Shown here piece by piece: positions 8,792-18,175 of a stretch of 64,000 nucleotides of DNA. The translations under genes were made by a program, and so were the position numbers. The first letter of the stretch is position 1. Each line of letters starts with the position of its first letter. The notes under the pieces are model-generated. The model did not search any database. It saw nothing but the letters and a program-made list of their open reading frames with translations, and was not told the origin of the DNA. Origin of the DNA: Nitrospirales bacterium (GTDB lineage Bacteria > Nitrospirota > Nitrospiria > Nitrospirales > UBA8639); the NCBI GenBank assembly GCA_029261355.1, contig JAJDBM010000024.1:62001-126000 (forward strand). Direction: 5' to 3'.

Positions 8792-10621
8792 TTATACCTG
8801 CTCATCAGCCCCAGTGACGGTCAATACTTCATCCACGGTAGTCATCCCAAGTCGAACATGCTCAAGAGCACTCGCCCGCAATGAACAAAGATTCGAACGC
8901 AAGGCACAAGCTTTAAGCTCATAAGCTGGCGCACGCGTGAGAATCTTACAGTGCAATTCTTCTGACAGCGAAAGGATTTCAAATAACGCCACTCTCCCTT
9001 TATATCCCGTTCCCTGACAGCGTGGACATCCTTGCCCTCTCATAGGACGTACAGAATCGATTTCTTGTTCATCGAACCCTAATAATGCAAGTTGATGTGG
9101 GGACACCGAGTCCGATTCTTGGCAATCTAGACAGATTTTCCGAACCAGTCGCTGAGCAATCACGAGAGAAAGTGCCGAAGACACGAGAAAAGGCTCAATC
9201 CCCATATCCAATAATCGGGTGATTGCTTGTGACGCATCCGTCGTATGCAAGGTTGAAAGCACTCGGTGTCCAGTCAACGCAGCCTGGACTGCAATATGAG
9301 CCGTTTCTCGATCACGAATTTCACCCACCATAATGACGTCAGGGTCTTGCCGAAGAAATGAACGCAGACCTGCGGCAAAGGTCAGCCCAATATCATCCTT
9401 CGTTTGCAATTGATTAATACCAGTCAGCTGATATTCAACAGGATCTTCTACCGTCACGATATTGACAGTCGGTGAATTCAAAAACTGAAGAGCAGAGTAG
9501 AGCGTGGTCGTTTTCCCACTTCCCGTTGGACCTGTCACCAAAATCATGCCATGAGGAACTTCCAATGCTGTGGTGACTCTGGCGAGACTCTTCGCACTAA
9601 AGCCCAATTGCGTCATATCAAGGTTGAGACTGGCTCGATCAAGAATCCGTAGCGCAATCTTTTCACCATGAAAACATGGAAGAATCGAAACACGAATATC
9701 ACAATCTCGACTTCCATGAAACTTCACGTTCATACGGCCATCTTGAGGAAGCCGTCGCTCTGCAATATTCAAATTCGACATGATTTTAATCCGTGCTGTG
9801 AACGCACGCTGCACATTTTTCGGGATATGAATGATTGTTCGTAGCACACCATCTAACCGAAACCGCACACGAACAAAGTTTTCATAGGGTTCTATATGGA
9901 TATCACTTGCTGCAGCTTCGCCTGCCTGCTGAATGAGCCGATTGACCAACAGGATAATCGGCGCTCGATCTTCGACGCGATCCATTCCTGCTTCACTCAC
10001 CTCCCCAGCAGGAAGAGATGAAGTGACTTCTTTCAAGCAAGCCTGAAGATCGTCAAAGGCAAGGGACGAGCTTCGCTCCGTCCCTACTGGTAGCTGATTC
10101 TCAATTTGAGACATTTCAGCTCTCGAACTAAATGCTCCTGGTAGCCGACTCGGAGGTCTTTCCCTGTCCACATCAAGAGTGGCCACGTGATCTTTTTTTC
10201 CATACATTCGGCGAATTGCAGCCTGGATATCAGATTCCATGGCCACAATCGGCACAATATGCGCGCCAACAAGAAATCTGATCTCATCTAACGTACTGGT
10301 GTTCGACGGATCCACCATGGCGAGCATCAAGCGTGAGCCGGTCTTTCGAACAGGAACAACCGTATACTTTTTCGCCATATCTAAAGGAATGAGCGTTAAA
10401 AGCTCAGCATCCACCTGACATGTCGATAAATCAATCGTTGCTACGCCATATTGCTGACTAAGGAATTGCAGTAATATTGATTCCGTTACCGCGCCCATTT
10501 CCACAAGGATACTCCCTAATCGATTCCCACTGACTTCTTGAACCTGTAAAGCCGTATTCACTTGTTCCTCAGAAATTAACTGAGCTTCTAAAAGGAGTTG
10601 TCCCATCCGTTCACGTATCAT
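8792..10621 (-). CDS. pilB: Type IV pilus assembly ATPase PilB with MshEN domain
   Basis: A 609-residue extension ATPase. N-terminal MshEN/T2SSE-N region: two 24-residue motifs at 5-28 (RMGQLL...LQVQ) and 34-57 (RLGSIL...LSQQ) separated by five residues, the arrangement known to bind c-di-GMP in MshE. Copy 2 fits well; copy 1 has Met for Leu and Gln for the central Gly. A linker (145-215) precedes the ATPase core with Walker A GPTGSGKTTT (364-373), DPDVIMVGEIRD and a tetracysteine zinc site (CLDC...CPRC). pilT lies downstream and pgsA upstream, five bases away. Confidence 0.93.
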   Translation of the reverse strand: MIRERMGQLLLEAQLISEEQVNTALQVQEVSGNRLGSILVEMGAVTESILLQFLSQQYGVATIDLSTCQVDAELLTLIPLDMAKKYTVVPVRKTGSRLMLAMVDPSNTSTLDEIRFLVGAHIVPIVAMESDIQAAIRRMYGKKDHVATLDVDRERPPSRLPGAFSSRAEMSQIENQLPVGTERSSSLAFDDLQACLKEVTSSLPAGEVSEAGMDRVEDRAPIILLVNRLIQQAGEAAASDIHIEPYENFVRVRFRLDGVLRTIIHIPKNVQRAFTARIKIMSNLNIAERRLPQDGRMNVKFHGSRDCDIRVSILPCFHGEKIALRILDRASLNLDMTQLGFSAKSLARVTTALEVPHGMILVTGPTGSGKTTTLYSALQFLNSPTVNIVTVEDPVEYQLTGINQLQTKDDIGLTFAAGLRSFLRQDPDVIMVGEIRDRETAHIAVQAALTGHRVLSTLHTTDASQAITRLLDMGIEPFLVSSALSLVIAQRLVRKICLDCQESDSVSPHQLALLGFDEQEIDSVRPMRGQGCPRCQGTGYKGRVALFEILSLSEELHCKILTRAPAYELKACALRSNLCSLRASALEHVRLGMTTVDEVLTVTGADEQV

Positions 10622-10626
10622 AAGGA

Positions 10627-11196
10627 TTATGGCCCCTGATTATTCAGGCTCATAATCCCTCGATAGAGATAATGGGTACCAGATGCAATAGTGAGAGTAG
10701 CCATTACGGCCAATACGGGTTGAATAGTCTGAAGCTCCACATGACCTGTCGTCATCAATACCACCATTGTAATGTAGGCAAACTGAACAAGCGTCGTTCC
10801 TTTCCCCAGTATCGTTGGGGAAATATCAATTGACGATTCAGTGACGCGAGCCAACAGCGTACCTGCCAAAAGAATGAGATCACGGCTCACCACCATGATA
10901 ACGGCCCACACAGGAATCATGTGTAAGATAGAGAGAGTGAGGAATGAGGACATGAGGAGAAGTTTATCGGCAAGAGGATCGAGATACGCGCCAATACGAG
11001 TTTGTTGATTCGCCATTCTCGCGATCGCCCCATCCAGACCATCTGTCACTGCTGCGATGATCAGAGTCAGAAGTGCTTGATCGTAGTGCTCATAAACTAA
11101 GAGGCCTACGAATACAGGGACCAGGAGAATACGAAGAACAGTGAGACTGTTGGGAATATTAAGCGGAATCCCGTCCGAAAACGACACACGATCCAT
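10627..11196 (-). CDS. pgsA: CDP-diacylglycerol-glycerol-3-phosphate 3-phosphatidyltransferase
   Basis: A 189-residue integral membrane enzyme making phosphatidylglycerol phosphate. The CDP-alcohol phosphotransferase motif is intact: DGLDGAIAR...G...D...D (DGLDGAIARMANQQTRIGAYLDPLADK). N-terminal IPNSLTVLRILLVPVF is typical of PgsA. Several hydrophobic helices are present. It is the first gene of a likely transcript with pilB-pilT-pilC. Among CDP-alcohol transferases PgsA is the best fit but phosphatidylserine or cardiolipin-type enzymes cannot be fully excluded. Confidence 0.88.
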   Translation of the reverse strand: MDRVSFSDGIPLNIPNSLTVLRILLVPVFVGLLVYEHYDQALLTLIIAAVTDGLDGAIARMANQQTRIGAYLDPLADKLLLMSSFLTLSILHMIPVWAVIMVVSRDLILLAGTLLARVTESSIDISPTILGKGTTLVQFAYITMVVLMTTGHVELQTIQPVLAVMATLTIASGTHYLYRGIMSLNNQGP

Positions 11197-11408
11197 TTAG
11201 CCATCCCAACATCAGAGGCGAAGCTTTTGATAGATTTGCGTATAATCCAGAAAGGGTAAGTGTTGAGTCTTTGGTAAGTCAACTGGCAAAATGCATGCTG
11301 GTGAGGATGTGCCACGACTTGCAGGTCAGATCGTTCAATCCTATAATCAATCTCAATTCAGATAATGAGAAATTTCAGATTTAGCAGGAAAAATAAGGAG
11401 TGTCCTCA

Positions 11409-11732
11409 ATGAGTACTCTTCCCTTGTCATTTCGCGTCAGAAACGCCGTGGTCGAGAAGCATCAGCTAGAGGGAGTGGACCCTAGTGACCGATATTTTAA
11501 TCGACTTATGCCTGTGAAACGAGTCGACCGTGGCTACTCCACGAGTATCATGTACGAAGACTTAATTGTTGAGAGTGATATTCACCGAACGGTGCAAGCT
11601 GCCATTACTAATGTCGTGACAAAACTACAAGAGCATGGCTTTACGAGAATTCGTTCACGTGTCAATTTTAAAGGACAACGGTACCTGGCTGAAAAAGAAT
11701 CCTGGATTGATTACTCTGACAGCGAAGCGTGA
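11409..11732 (+). CDS. Small conserved-looking protein of unknown function
   Basis: A 107-residue soluble protein I do not recognise. It begins MSTLPLSFRVRNAVVEKHQ, has no signal or membrane segment, and has a charged sequence with a likely alpha/beta fold. The start is fixed by AAGGAG at 11395-11400, eight bases before ATG 11409; the earlier in-frame GTG at 11400 overlaps that site. It is divergent from pgsA, with a 212-bp gap that must hold both promoters. Confidence 0.75.
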   Translation: MSTLPLSFRVRNAVVEKHQLEGVDPSDRYFNRLMPVKRVDRGYSTSIMYEDLIVESDIHRTVQAAITNVVTKLQEHGFTRIRSRVNFKGQRYLAEKESWIDYSDSEA

Positions 11733-11896
11733 TCTGAAATAGGCAATTTGCGACTCCACCTTCTGTGCATCTCTTTCATTCCCCTGGCTACACACATGCC
11801 CCCGATTTCGAAAATCATCGATTCCCCAAAAATCGACTCGGCTACTTCACGAGCACATAATTCATTGAATGGTTTTATTCGAAAGGACAGAAACAG

Positions 11897-12502
11897 ATGA
11901 ATATAAGCCTCCGACATCTCACCCAAACCCTATGGGCTCTACTCATTCTGCTAGGAATTTCCTTGACCATGCCCTTGAACAGTATGGCAGAAATCAAACT
12001 ACAACATTTTGAAAATAACGGGCTCTCGTTTCAATACCCATCCGATTTACATGCGATGAAACGTGCCAGTACCAAACAGATACAAGAGATGCTGAATCAG
12101 CAACTACGCGGTATGGGCAATAAACAGGTATCCGTCGTGGCGCTTGATGTCTTACTGAACCTTCCGGCCTTTCGCGTGATGATCGCCAAAGAACGATTTA
12201 CCAAAGAACCGAGCTCCAGCTATCTCATTGAGGAACGCAAATTTTTCCTCACAGAGGCACAAAAACGTGGGATGGTGAAATCTTATGGTGACATCAATGA
12301 GATTATGATCGGAACCTATGCAGCAATTGAGTTTCGTGATCTCGACAAAGGCGCTCAGGGCTATGGAAGTCGGGTAAGAGTTCTCTGCGGGAAAGACACC
12401 TGGAACTTTACATTCTCTGGTAATAGTCGCGAAAGTTATGCCCAACACCAAGGCCACATCACGCAAATCCTGAACTCGGTAGTTCTACCTAAATCATGCT
12501 AG
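11897..12502 (+). CDS. Exported protein of unknown function
   Basis: A 201-residue protein with a clear signal peptide: a basic start, a hydrophobic core (LWALLILLGISLTMPL) and a likely signal peptidase I site at NSMA|E near residue 31. The mature part is mixed alpha/beta (FENNGLSFQYPSDL near its start) and resembles the PsbP/DcrB-like class in general pattern only; I do not claim that family. It ends with a single cysteine. It converges with zwf, whose stop is 72 bases away. Confidence 0.75.
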   Translation: MNISLRHLTQTLWALLILLGISLTMPLNSMAEIKLQHFENNGLSFQYPSDLHAMKRASTKQIQEMLNQQLRGMGNKQVSVVALDVLLNLPAFRVMIAKERFTKEPSSSYLIEERKFFLTEAQKRGMVKSYGDINEIMIGTYAAIEFRDLDKGAQGYGSRVRVLCGKDTWNFTFSGNSRESYAQHQGHITQILNSVVLPKSC

Positions 12503-12574
12503 AAACTGACGTGCTCTGTTATGGATTGAAGTAGAATGTGGAAGATTCTGAACGAGGAAAGGACCAGGGACAAA

Positions 12575-14251
12575 CTATTCGTGGGTTCGCCACATTCGCC
12601 CATTTTTAGCCAACATGGCGTCAGCTTCCGCTGGCCCCCACGACCCAGCATCATAGGGATGAATAGCATGAGACCCAAGGCTATCCCAAACCTTCAATAT
12701 GGGGTCAACCACGCTCCATCCCAATTCAACATTATCACTCCGTTGAAAAAGTGTGGCATCCCCTGCCATCACATCATGAAGTAGGGTTTCATAGCCCGTA
12801 CTCGGAGCATCACCAAAGTATTTCGAATATTGAAAATCCATGTCCACATTCCCCACTTGCACATGCGGGCCTGGAACCTTGGCGCCAAAACTTAACGAAA
12901 TACCTTCATCTGGCTGAATCCGAATCACCAACATATTCGGTGTTAATCGGTCAACTGGAGTCTTTCGAAACAGCATGAGGGGAGCTGACTTAAATTGAAT
13001 CACAACCTCGGTCACCCGTTTGTGCATCCGTTTTCCAGTTCGCAAATAAAAGGGGACTCCTTCCCAGCGCCAGCTTTCAATAAACAATGTCATCGCCGCA
13101 TAGGTCTCGCGCAGAGAATCTGTTGAAACATTGAATTCGGAACGATAGGGAGGCACATGACTTCCAGCACTCATTCCCCCTCTATATTGTCCAGCCACCG
13201 TCGACTGTAAAACATCGACAGGATTCATGGGCTGAATCGCCCGAAGGAGCTTGGCCTTCTCGTCACGAACAGCTTCAGGGTCAAATGCGTTCGGTGGCTC
13301 CATCGCTACAAATGCCAAAATTTGCAAAAGATGGTTGGGCACCATGTCACGTAAAGCCCCAGCCTTGTCGTAGTAGGTCCCTCTATGCTCAACACCCAAA
13401 GTTTCAGCCACGGTGATTTGGACATGATCAATATATTGCCGATTCCACACGGGCTCAAAAATACCATTTGCAAAGCGAAAGACTAATATATTTTGGACAG
13501 TTTCTTTACCCAAATAATGATCAATACGATAAATCTGACTTTCGTCAATCACACTTCGAAACGTGTCATTTAAAATTCGAGCCGACGCCAAATCATGTCC
13601 AAACGGCTTTTCAATTACGATTCGCCTTGCCGTATTGTCCGATTGTATGAGGAGACCTTTCGCTCCAAGGTGTTGCACGATTTCTCCAAAGAACGTCGGA
13701 GATGTCGCCATGTAATACAGGTAATTCCCACAGGTTCCATATTGCGTGTTTAAATCAGAAAGCACGGTCTGGAGATGTTCATAGGTATGTGGATCGCGAA
13801 AATCTCCTGCGACATAATGCAAACGATCAAGCAGCCATTCTTTGATGGTGGAATCGATAGGATGAGTCGACAACTCCTGCAGGTCTCGACCAATTTTAAG
13901 ACGAAAATCCTCAACATTCATCGGCACCCCATCAACTCCAAGAATCGCAAATTCTTGAGGTAAAAGGCGGCTGACAGCCAAATTATACAAAGCTGGAATC
14001 AATTTCCGTTTCGTCAGATCTCCTTGTGCACCAAAGATCACAAAAATCGTAGGAGGTCTCGTCTGGCCTTGGCTCACTGACTGAAAAAGATGATTTTCTG
14101 AAGGGACAGCCTGCGTGACATTTTGGGGCTGGTCATTTTCCATTGTGAACGAGATTTCAGGAAATGGAGAATACAGGGATGTTACGTGAGAAGAATCAAT
14201 GCAAGAAAGGAAACAAAAGAGAGAGGAAGCAGCACTACCTCTCCTCGCCAT
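12575..14251 (-). CDS. zwf: Glucose-6-phosphate 1-dehydrogenase
   Basis: Oxidises glucose 6-phosphate to 6-phosphogluconolactone with NADP, entering the oxidative pentose phosphate path. Motifs: nucleotide-binding [15 protein letters not shown] and active-site RIDHYLGKE. The start is uncertain. The ATG at 14251 has AGAGGA close upstream, but the first 36 residues are Ser/Phe/Cys-rich and look untranslated; ATG 14143 gives 522 residues, nearer the family length of about 490-520, but has no Shine-Dalgarno. It lies downstream of the 89-residue Cys-rich gene and a c-di-GMP riboswitch and may share their transcript. Confidence 0.93.
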   Translation of the reverse strand: MARRGSAASSLFCFLSCIDSSHVTSLYSPFPEISFTMENDQPQNVTQAVPSENHLFQSVSQGQTRPPTIFVIFGAQGDLTKRKLIPALYNLAVSRLLPQEFAILGVDGVPMNVEDFRLKIGRDLQELSTHPIDSTIKEWLLDRLHYVAGDFRDPHTYEHLQTVLSDLNTQYGTCGNYLYYMATSPTFFGEIVQHLGAKGLLIQSDNTARRIVIEKPFGHDLASARILNDTFRSVIDESQIYRIDHYLGKETVQNILVFRFANGIFEPVWNRQYIDHVQITVAETLGVEHRGTYYDKAGALRDMVPNHLLQILAFVAMEPPNAFDPEAVRDEKAKLLRAIQPMNPVDVLQSTVAGQYRGGMSAGSHVPPYRSEFNVSTDSLRETYAAMTLFIESWRWEGVPFYLRTGKRMHKRVTEVVIQFKSAPLMLFRKTPVDRLTPNMLVIRIQPDEGISLSFGAKVPGPHVQVGNVDMDFQYSKYFGDAPSTGYETLLHDVMAGDATLFQRSDNVELGWSVVDPILKVWDSLGSHAIHPYDAGSWGPAEADAMLAKNGRMWRTHE

Positions 14252-14308
14252 ATATCCTCTAAGAATAGCTTAACACAGTAAAAACGTAACGGTAGGAATG
14301 TTTGGAGT

Positions 14309-14578
14309 TTACCCTATGACGTTCGCACCAATCATGCTGAGTTCAGCCTGATGTTTGCGAAGTTCCTGCTCATGCAGTTGTAAGGCCTCAGGCGTATGAA
14401 CACAATCATGGACGCACATAGCTGGAGTTCCGTCACAGGAAAATTCAGAACAGCCCGTCACTTCCAGTCCCCCATGATTGGCGTCCCGAAATACATGCAC
14501 TTCAAACGTCACCTGACAATTTGTATTCGACGTCGAACATTCAAGTTGGGCCGTAGCCTGGGGAACCTGGGCTTTCAT
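14309..14578 (-). CDS. Small cysteine-rich protein, riboswitch-proximal
   Basis: An 89-residue protein not recognised. It has six cysteines (14, 21, 43, 48, 55, 59), the last four in CSEFSC...CVHDC, suggesting disulfides or a metal site, and a C-terminal amphipathic helix rich in His, Glu and Gln (LQLHEQELRKHQAEL). There is no signal peptide. A strong AAGGAG eight bases before the ATG supports expression. It is the first gene after the GEMM riboswitch at 14797-14880, making it the prime candidate for c-di-GMP control. Confidence 0.72.
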   Translation of the reverse strand: MKAQVPQATAQLECSTSNTNCQVTFEVHVFRDANHGGLEVTGCSEFSCDGTPAMCVHDCVHTPEALQLHEQELRKHQAELSMIGANVIG

Positions 14579-14796
14579 GATGCGCTCCTTAATGTTGAAG
14601 GTACTAACTCATAGTATTTGCGTACGACTTACGATTGATTCCAATAGATCAGTATTCGAGAGGGTAAACCTGGCATGCCATGAAGACATATAAGGAAAGA
14701 GCGGAAAGGGATACGACAAGAGTCCTCGATTATTCAGAAACAAGGGTTGTTCCATCAATCAAAACCCCATTGTTTCAAGAAGACTGCCATCTTTCC

Positions 14797-14880
14797 TTCG
14801 GTAACCCGGCGATCAGGACGTTAGATCCTTGATCCGTGGTTTTGCGTCCCCGTCTTTTAACGGTATGCCTTTTCGGGAAA
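14797..14880 (-). ncRNA. Cyclic-di-GMP-I (GEMM-I) riboswitch aptamer
   Basis: Read on the minus strand, the conserved parts occur in order: AGGCATACC (14862-14870; consensus AGGCAAACC), a P1b hairpin CCG/CGG with an A-rich loop, the invariant GGGACGCAAAACCACGG (14834-14850), a P2 hairpin GATCAAGGATC...GATC, and the 3' element GCCGGGTTACCG (14799-14810). The C-A mismatch between GGCA and TACC also occurs in the well-studied Vibrio aptamer. It lies about 220 bases upstream of the 89-residue gene. No clear terminator follows, so the control mechanism is unknown. Confidence 0.87.
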
Positions 14881-15343
14881 GTATTTCCGGTATCTAAACA
14901 CTCAGGACCTGCGAACATGTTCTTGTCTAAATTATCGGAAAATTTTAAAAAAACTTGAACATTCGAAAGGAGTATTTCTGTAAAAAATACACAGAAAAAT
15001 CAGCCCGCCAAGTGACCTACTGAATCAATATGAGGGGAGCCAAAAGAATCATAAATGGGACTAGAAGAACCATTCACATGCCATGAAATTGCACGATGAG
15101 AGCCTAACAGCCTAAAACGGTCTAAAGTCATGAAAGATACCCACACCTCTTGGAAAAAGAAAATTTAAGAGGAAAGGTCTTTACCGATAATCAATCCAAA
15201 GGTCTCATATAATTTGTAGTATGTGATCGTGCTGTGTTAGTTAAAATTACGAGACTTAGATCAATCAAATTCTCAATCATATATGGAAAGTAAATTGTCA
15301 TATTTTTTGCCCTAGATATTTCAAATGAAAGGAAAGAATCGCG
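14881..15343. other. Intergenic region between the riboswitch and slyD
   Basis: No credible ORF on either strand. It is AT-rich, has a small inverted repeat (TTTCTGT at 14975, ACAGAAA at 14991) and should contain the promoter of the riboswitch transcript (minus) and of the FKBP gene (plus). A weak plus-strand promoter match is TTGTCA at 15295-15300 and TATTTC at 15317-15322 with 16 bases between. Confidence 0.6.
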
Positions 15344-15835
15344 ATGTCTTTATTAATAGGTGATAACTCAGTCGTTAACATGCACTACACACTCACGGAC
15401 AATGATGGCACATTGATAGACAGCTCAAAAGACTCGCAGCCATTAGCGTATTTACACGGCGCAGGCAATATCATTCCTGGACTGGAAAAAGCACTCGTAG
15501 GAAAAACCCAAGGAGATGCGCTGCAGGTGAAGGTAGAGCCAGCCGAAGGCTATGGCGAGGTCAATACTGACCTGGTCAAGGTCATCGAAAAAAAAGCATT
15601 TGAAGGTGTCGACAAAATCGAGGTCGGAATGGCCTTTGAAGCCAAAGCACCAGATGGCAGCACACAGAATATCATTGTCAGGAAAGTAGAGGATGACGAA
15701 ATCACCATTGATTCAAATCACCCTTTGGCGGGCGTCACGCTCAATTTTGACATTCAAATTGTCAGCGTCCGAGAAGCCACAAAAGAAGAACTCGACCATG
15801 GGCATACCCATGATGGCCACAGCCACGGGCATTAG
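15344..15835 (+). CDS. slyD: FKBP-type peptidyl-prolyl isomerase, SlyD-like
   Basis: A 163-residue cytoplasmic prolyl isomerase/chaperone. The N-terminal FKBP half (VVNMHYTLTDNDGTLIDSS), an inserted IF domain (about 70-125) and return to FKBP (HPLAGVTLNFDIQI) give the SlyD architecture. The tail is His-rich (HGHTHDGHSHGH), as in metal-binding SlyD proteins that bind nickel. GAAAGGAAAG precedes the ATG. It converges with recQ. Confidence 0.92.
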   Translation: MSLLIGDNSVVNMHYTLTDNDGTLIDSSKDSQPLAYLHGAGNIIPGLEKALVGKTQGDALQVKVEPAEGYGEVNTDLVKVIEKKAFEGVDKIEVGMAFEAKAPDGSTQNIIVRKVEDDEITIDSNHPLAGVTLNFDIQIVSVREATKEELDHGHTHDGHSHGH

Positions 15836-15891
15836 AATATCATAGGCCCAGGATTATTAGATTACGGAAGTCGACACACGATGGAGTTTCT

Positions 15892-18096
15892 TCATTGACT
15901 TTTTTGCCCATGAATGATGCGAAAGAGGCGAAGTTGACCGTAATCAAAGAGATCGCCAAGGAGTTCTTTGGCCCCAGTTAAATTACCAAACCCAGTTTGG
16001 GCAAAGGCAACTGCGATTTGAGATTGCTGGTCTGATGTAAGAAGACGAGTATGGTCAATCGTCTCACCAGCTTGGATAGCTTGCTCCAGATGTCCATAGA
16101 TCGTTCCTCTCACTAATCCACGTTGCATGGCGATGGCTTCAACAGTAAGCCCTGATTGAAAACCACGCAAGGTCTCCTGAACTGTTGCGCCAAGCGGTTT
16201 ATTCTTTGATGCCCCCGACGGTGGTGGAGAGGAAGATGAATCCCGTGAAAAACTTTGACGTGGCTGGGCTTCCAAGTAATCAGCAATTGCTTTCAGAAAT
16301 ATGACCCCGAACTCCTGCAATTTCCGACTTCCTACTCCGCTAATCTGCATAAACTCTCGTTCGTTGACAGGATACTCTCGTGACATCTGACGTAACGCCA
16401 CATCGGAAAAGACGACATACGCGGGAACATCCCGCTCATCGGCGACGTTTTTTCTCAGTTGTCGCAATTGATGAAAGAGCATCTCGTCATGAGCCAAATC
16501 ACCCGTAGATGATGTCTTTTTCTCTGGAGCACGCATGGGCTTTGTCAGTATGATAGGCTGACATTCCTGCAGGAAATCTTTACCTTGGGCTGTCAGCTCT
16601 AAGATCGTAAATGGTTCCGTCATTTGCTGGAGGTATCCAAGTCGAATAAGTTCTCGGCTGATGGCCGCCCATTCAGGCCGACTGTGTACATTCTTGCCGT
16701 TTCCATACACCGGCAACCGCTCATGCCCCCATCGCCTTACCTTCTCGGTATTGGCTCCTGTTAGGACCTCGATCATATGATTTTGCCCAACACCAAATCC
16801 GCTTTTTAGTCGAATCTGTGCCACGCATGACAGAACCATGATGGCGTCTTCAGTGCCGTCAAACGTATCCCTGGGAGATAGACAATTATCACAACCACTA
16901 CAGTTTCCCTGTTCTACCGCCTCTCCAAAGTATTGTAATAATTCAACGCGCCGGCACGTCGCACATTCGGCATACTGCACCATTTGCTGCAATTGTGTGT
17001 GGGCAATCTGCTGTTCTTGAAGGTCGGGTTTCTCATTAATGAAGCGTTGCTGCTTGACGGTATCTCCGGCGCTGAAGAGCAACATGCATTCGCTTGGCAA
17101 CCCATCACGTCCAGCACGGCCGGTTTCTTGATAATAGCTTTCAAGGTTTTTGGGTAAATCATAATGAATGACAAACCGCACATTTGGCTTATTGATGCCC
17201 ATCCCAAAGGCGATCGTCGCACAGATCACCTGAACCTCGTCCCGCAAGAACAACTCTTGATGACTGCTACGTTCCTTCGTGGTCAGACCCGCATGGTACG
17301 GCTTGGCTCGAATACCCTCTGACTGTAATCTCTCTGCCAAATTTTCTGTGGCTTTTCGGCTTTGGCAGTAGGCAATTCCACTGTCATGAGGTTTGTCTTT
17401 TAAAATAGCCAAGACTTGTTCATGCGCGTTGACCTTTGCCTGCACTCGGTAGGTAAGATTAGGCCGGTTAAAACTGGCGACATAGTAGGCACCGTCTTCG
17501 AGTCTGAGGACTCGACGAATATCTTCTCGTACCCGCTCCGTGGCCGTCGCGGTGAGCGCCATAATCGGTAAGGAAGGAAATCGCTCTCGAAGTTCGACTA
17601 ACCGTCGATATTCCGGCCGAAAATCATGCCCCCATTCACTAATGCAATGGGCTTCATCAATCGCCAGAAAATTAACTTGCCATTTCTGAAGATCATTCAA
17701 ACTACTGGGCAGCATGAGACGTTCAGGGGCAATGTAGAGTAAGCGATAGTCGCCACGATATAAGCCCTGTAATCGAAGGTGAGACTCCTGAGCGGTGAGG
17801 GAAGAATTCAGGAAGGTCGCCGCAATGCCATTGGCCTGCAGGGCATCCACCTGATCTTTCATGAGTGCAATGAGTGGGGAAACGACGATGGTGAGTCCCG
17901 GTCGTGCTAACGCCGGCAATTGGAAACAGAGAGATTTCCCGCCACCTGTCGGCAACAGAGCCATCACATCCCGTCCAGCCAAGGCATCACGAATAATCTC
18001 TTCTTGCAATGGCCGAAAAGAAGTAAACCCAAAATGTTCTTTCAATAGAGAGAATAGAGGAACCTGATTTGCGACGCTCACATGGGATGTGTCCAT
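15892..18096 (-). CDS. recQ: ATP-dependent DNA helicase RecQ
   Basis: A 734-residue 3'-5' helicase for recombination and repair. Walker A TGGGKS (50-55), DEAH box (147-150) in DEAHCISEWGHDFRPEY, a helicase C domain with YYQETGRAGRDG, the RecQ zinc site (CATCRR...CSGCDNC), a winged helix and an HRDC domain (about 535-605). A further C-terminal helix-turn-helix segment of the HTH_40 type (about 640-730) makes it longer than the roughly 610-residue E. coli protein. It converges with slyD. Confidence 0.96.
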   Translation of the reverse strand: MDTSHVSVANQVPLFSLLKEHFGFTSFRPLQEEIIRDALAGRDVMALLPTGGGKSLCFQLPALARPGLTIVVSPLIALMKDQVDALQANGIAATFLNSSLTAQESHLRLQGLYRGDYRLLYIAPERLMLPSSLNDLQKWQVNFLAIDEAHCISEWGHDFRPEYRRLVELRERFPSLPIMALTATATERVREDIRRVLRLEDGAYYVASFNRPNLTYRVQAKVNAHEQVLAILKDKPHDSGIAYCQSRKATENLAERLQSEGIRAKPYHAGLTTKERSSHQELFLRDEVQVICATIAFGMGINKPNVRFVIHYDLPKNLESYYQETGRAGRDGLPSECMLLFSAGDTVKQQRFINEKPDLQEQQIAHTQLQQMVQYAECATCRRVELLQYFGEAVEQGNCSGCDNCLSPRDTFDGTEDAIMVLSCVAQIRLKSGFGVGQNHMIEVLTGANTEKVRRWGHERLPVYGNGKNVHSRPEWAAISRELIRLGYLQQMTEPFTILELTAQGKDFLQECQPIILTKPMRAPEKKTSSTGDLAHDEMLFHQLRQLRKNVADERDVPAYVVFSDVALRQMSREYPVNEREFMQISGVGSRKLQEFGVIFLKAIADYLEAQPRQSFSRDSSSSPPPSGASKNKPLGATVQETLRGFQSGLTVEAIAMQRGLVRGTIYGHLEQAIQAGETIDHTRLLTSDQQSQIAVAFAQTGFGNLTGAKELLGDLFDYGQLRLFRIIHGQKSQ

Positions 18097-18175
18097 ATCT
18101 CTATGAGAAATACCTATTCGATGACAAAAAATGAGTCCTCATACGACGGACTTTAGTGATTTTCACTCTACACGA

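Noticed and set aside
11818-11836. TCGATT/AATCGA inverted repeat between the two small plus-strand genes
   Set aside because: Short stem without T-run; could be chance in AT-rich DNA.
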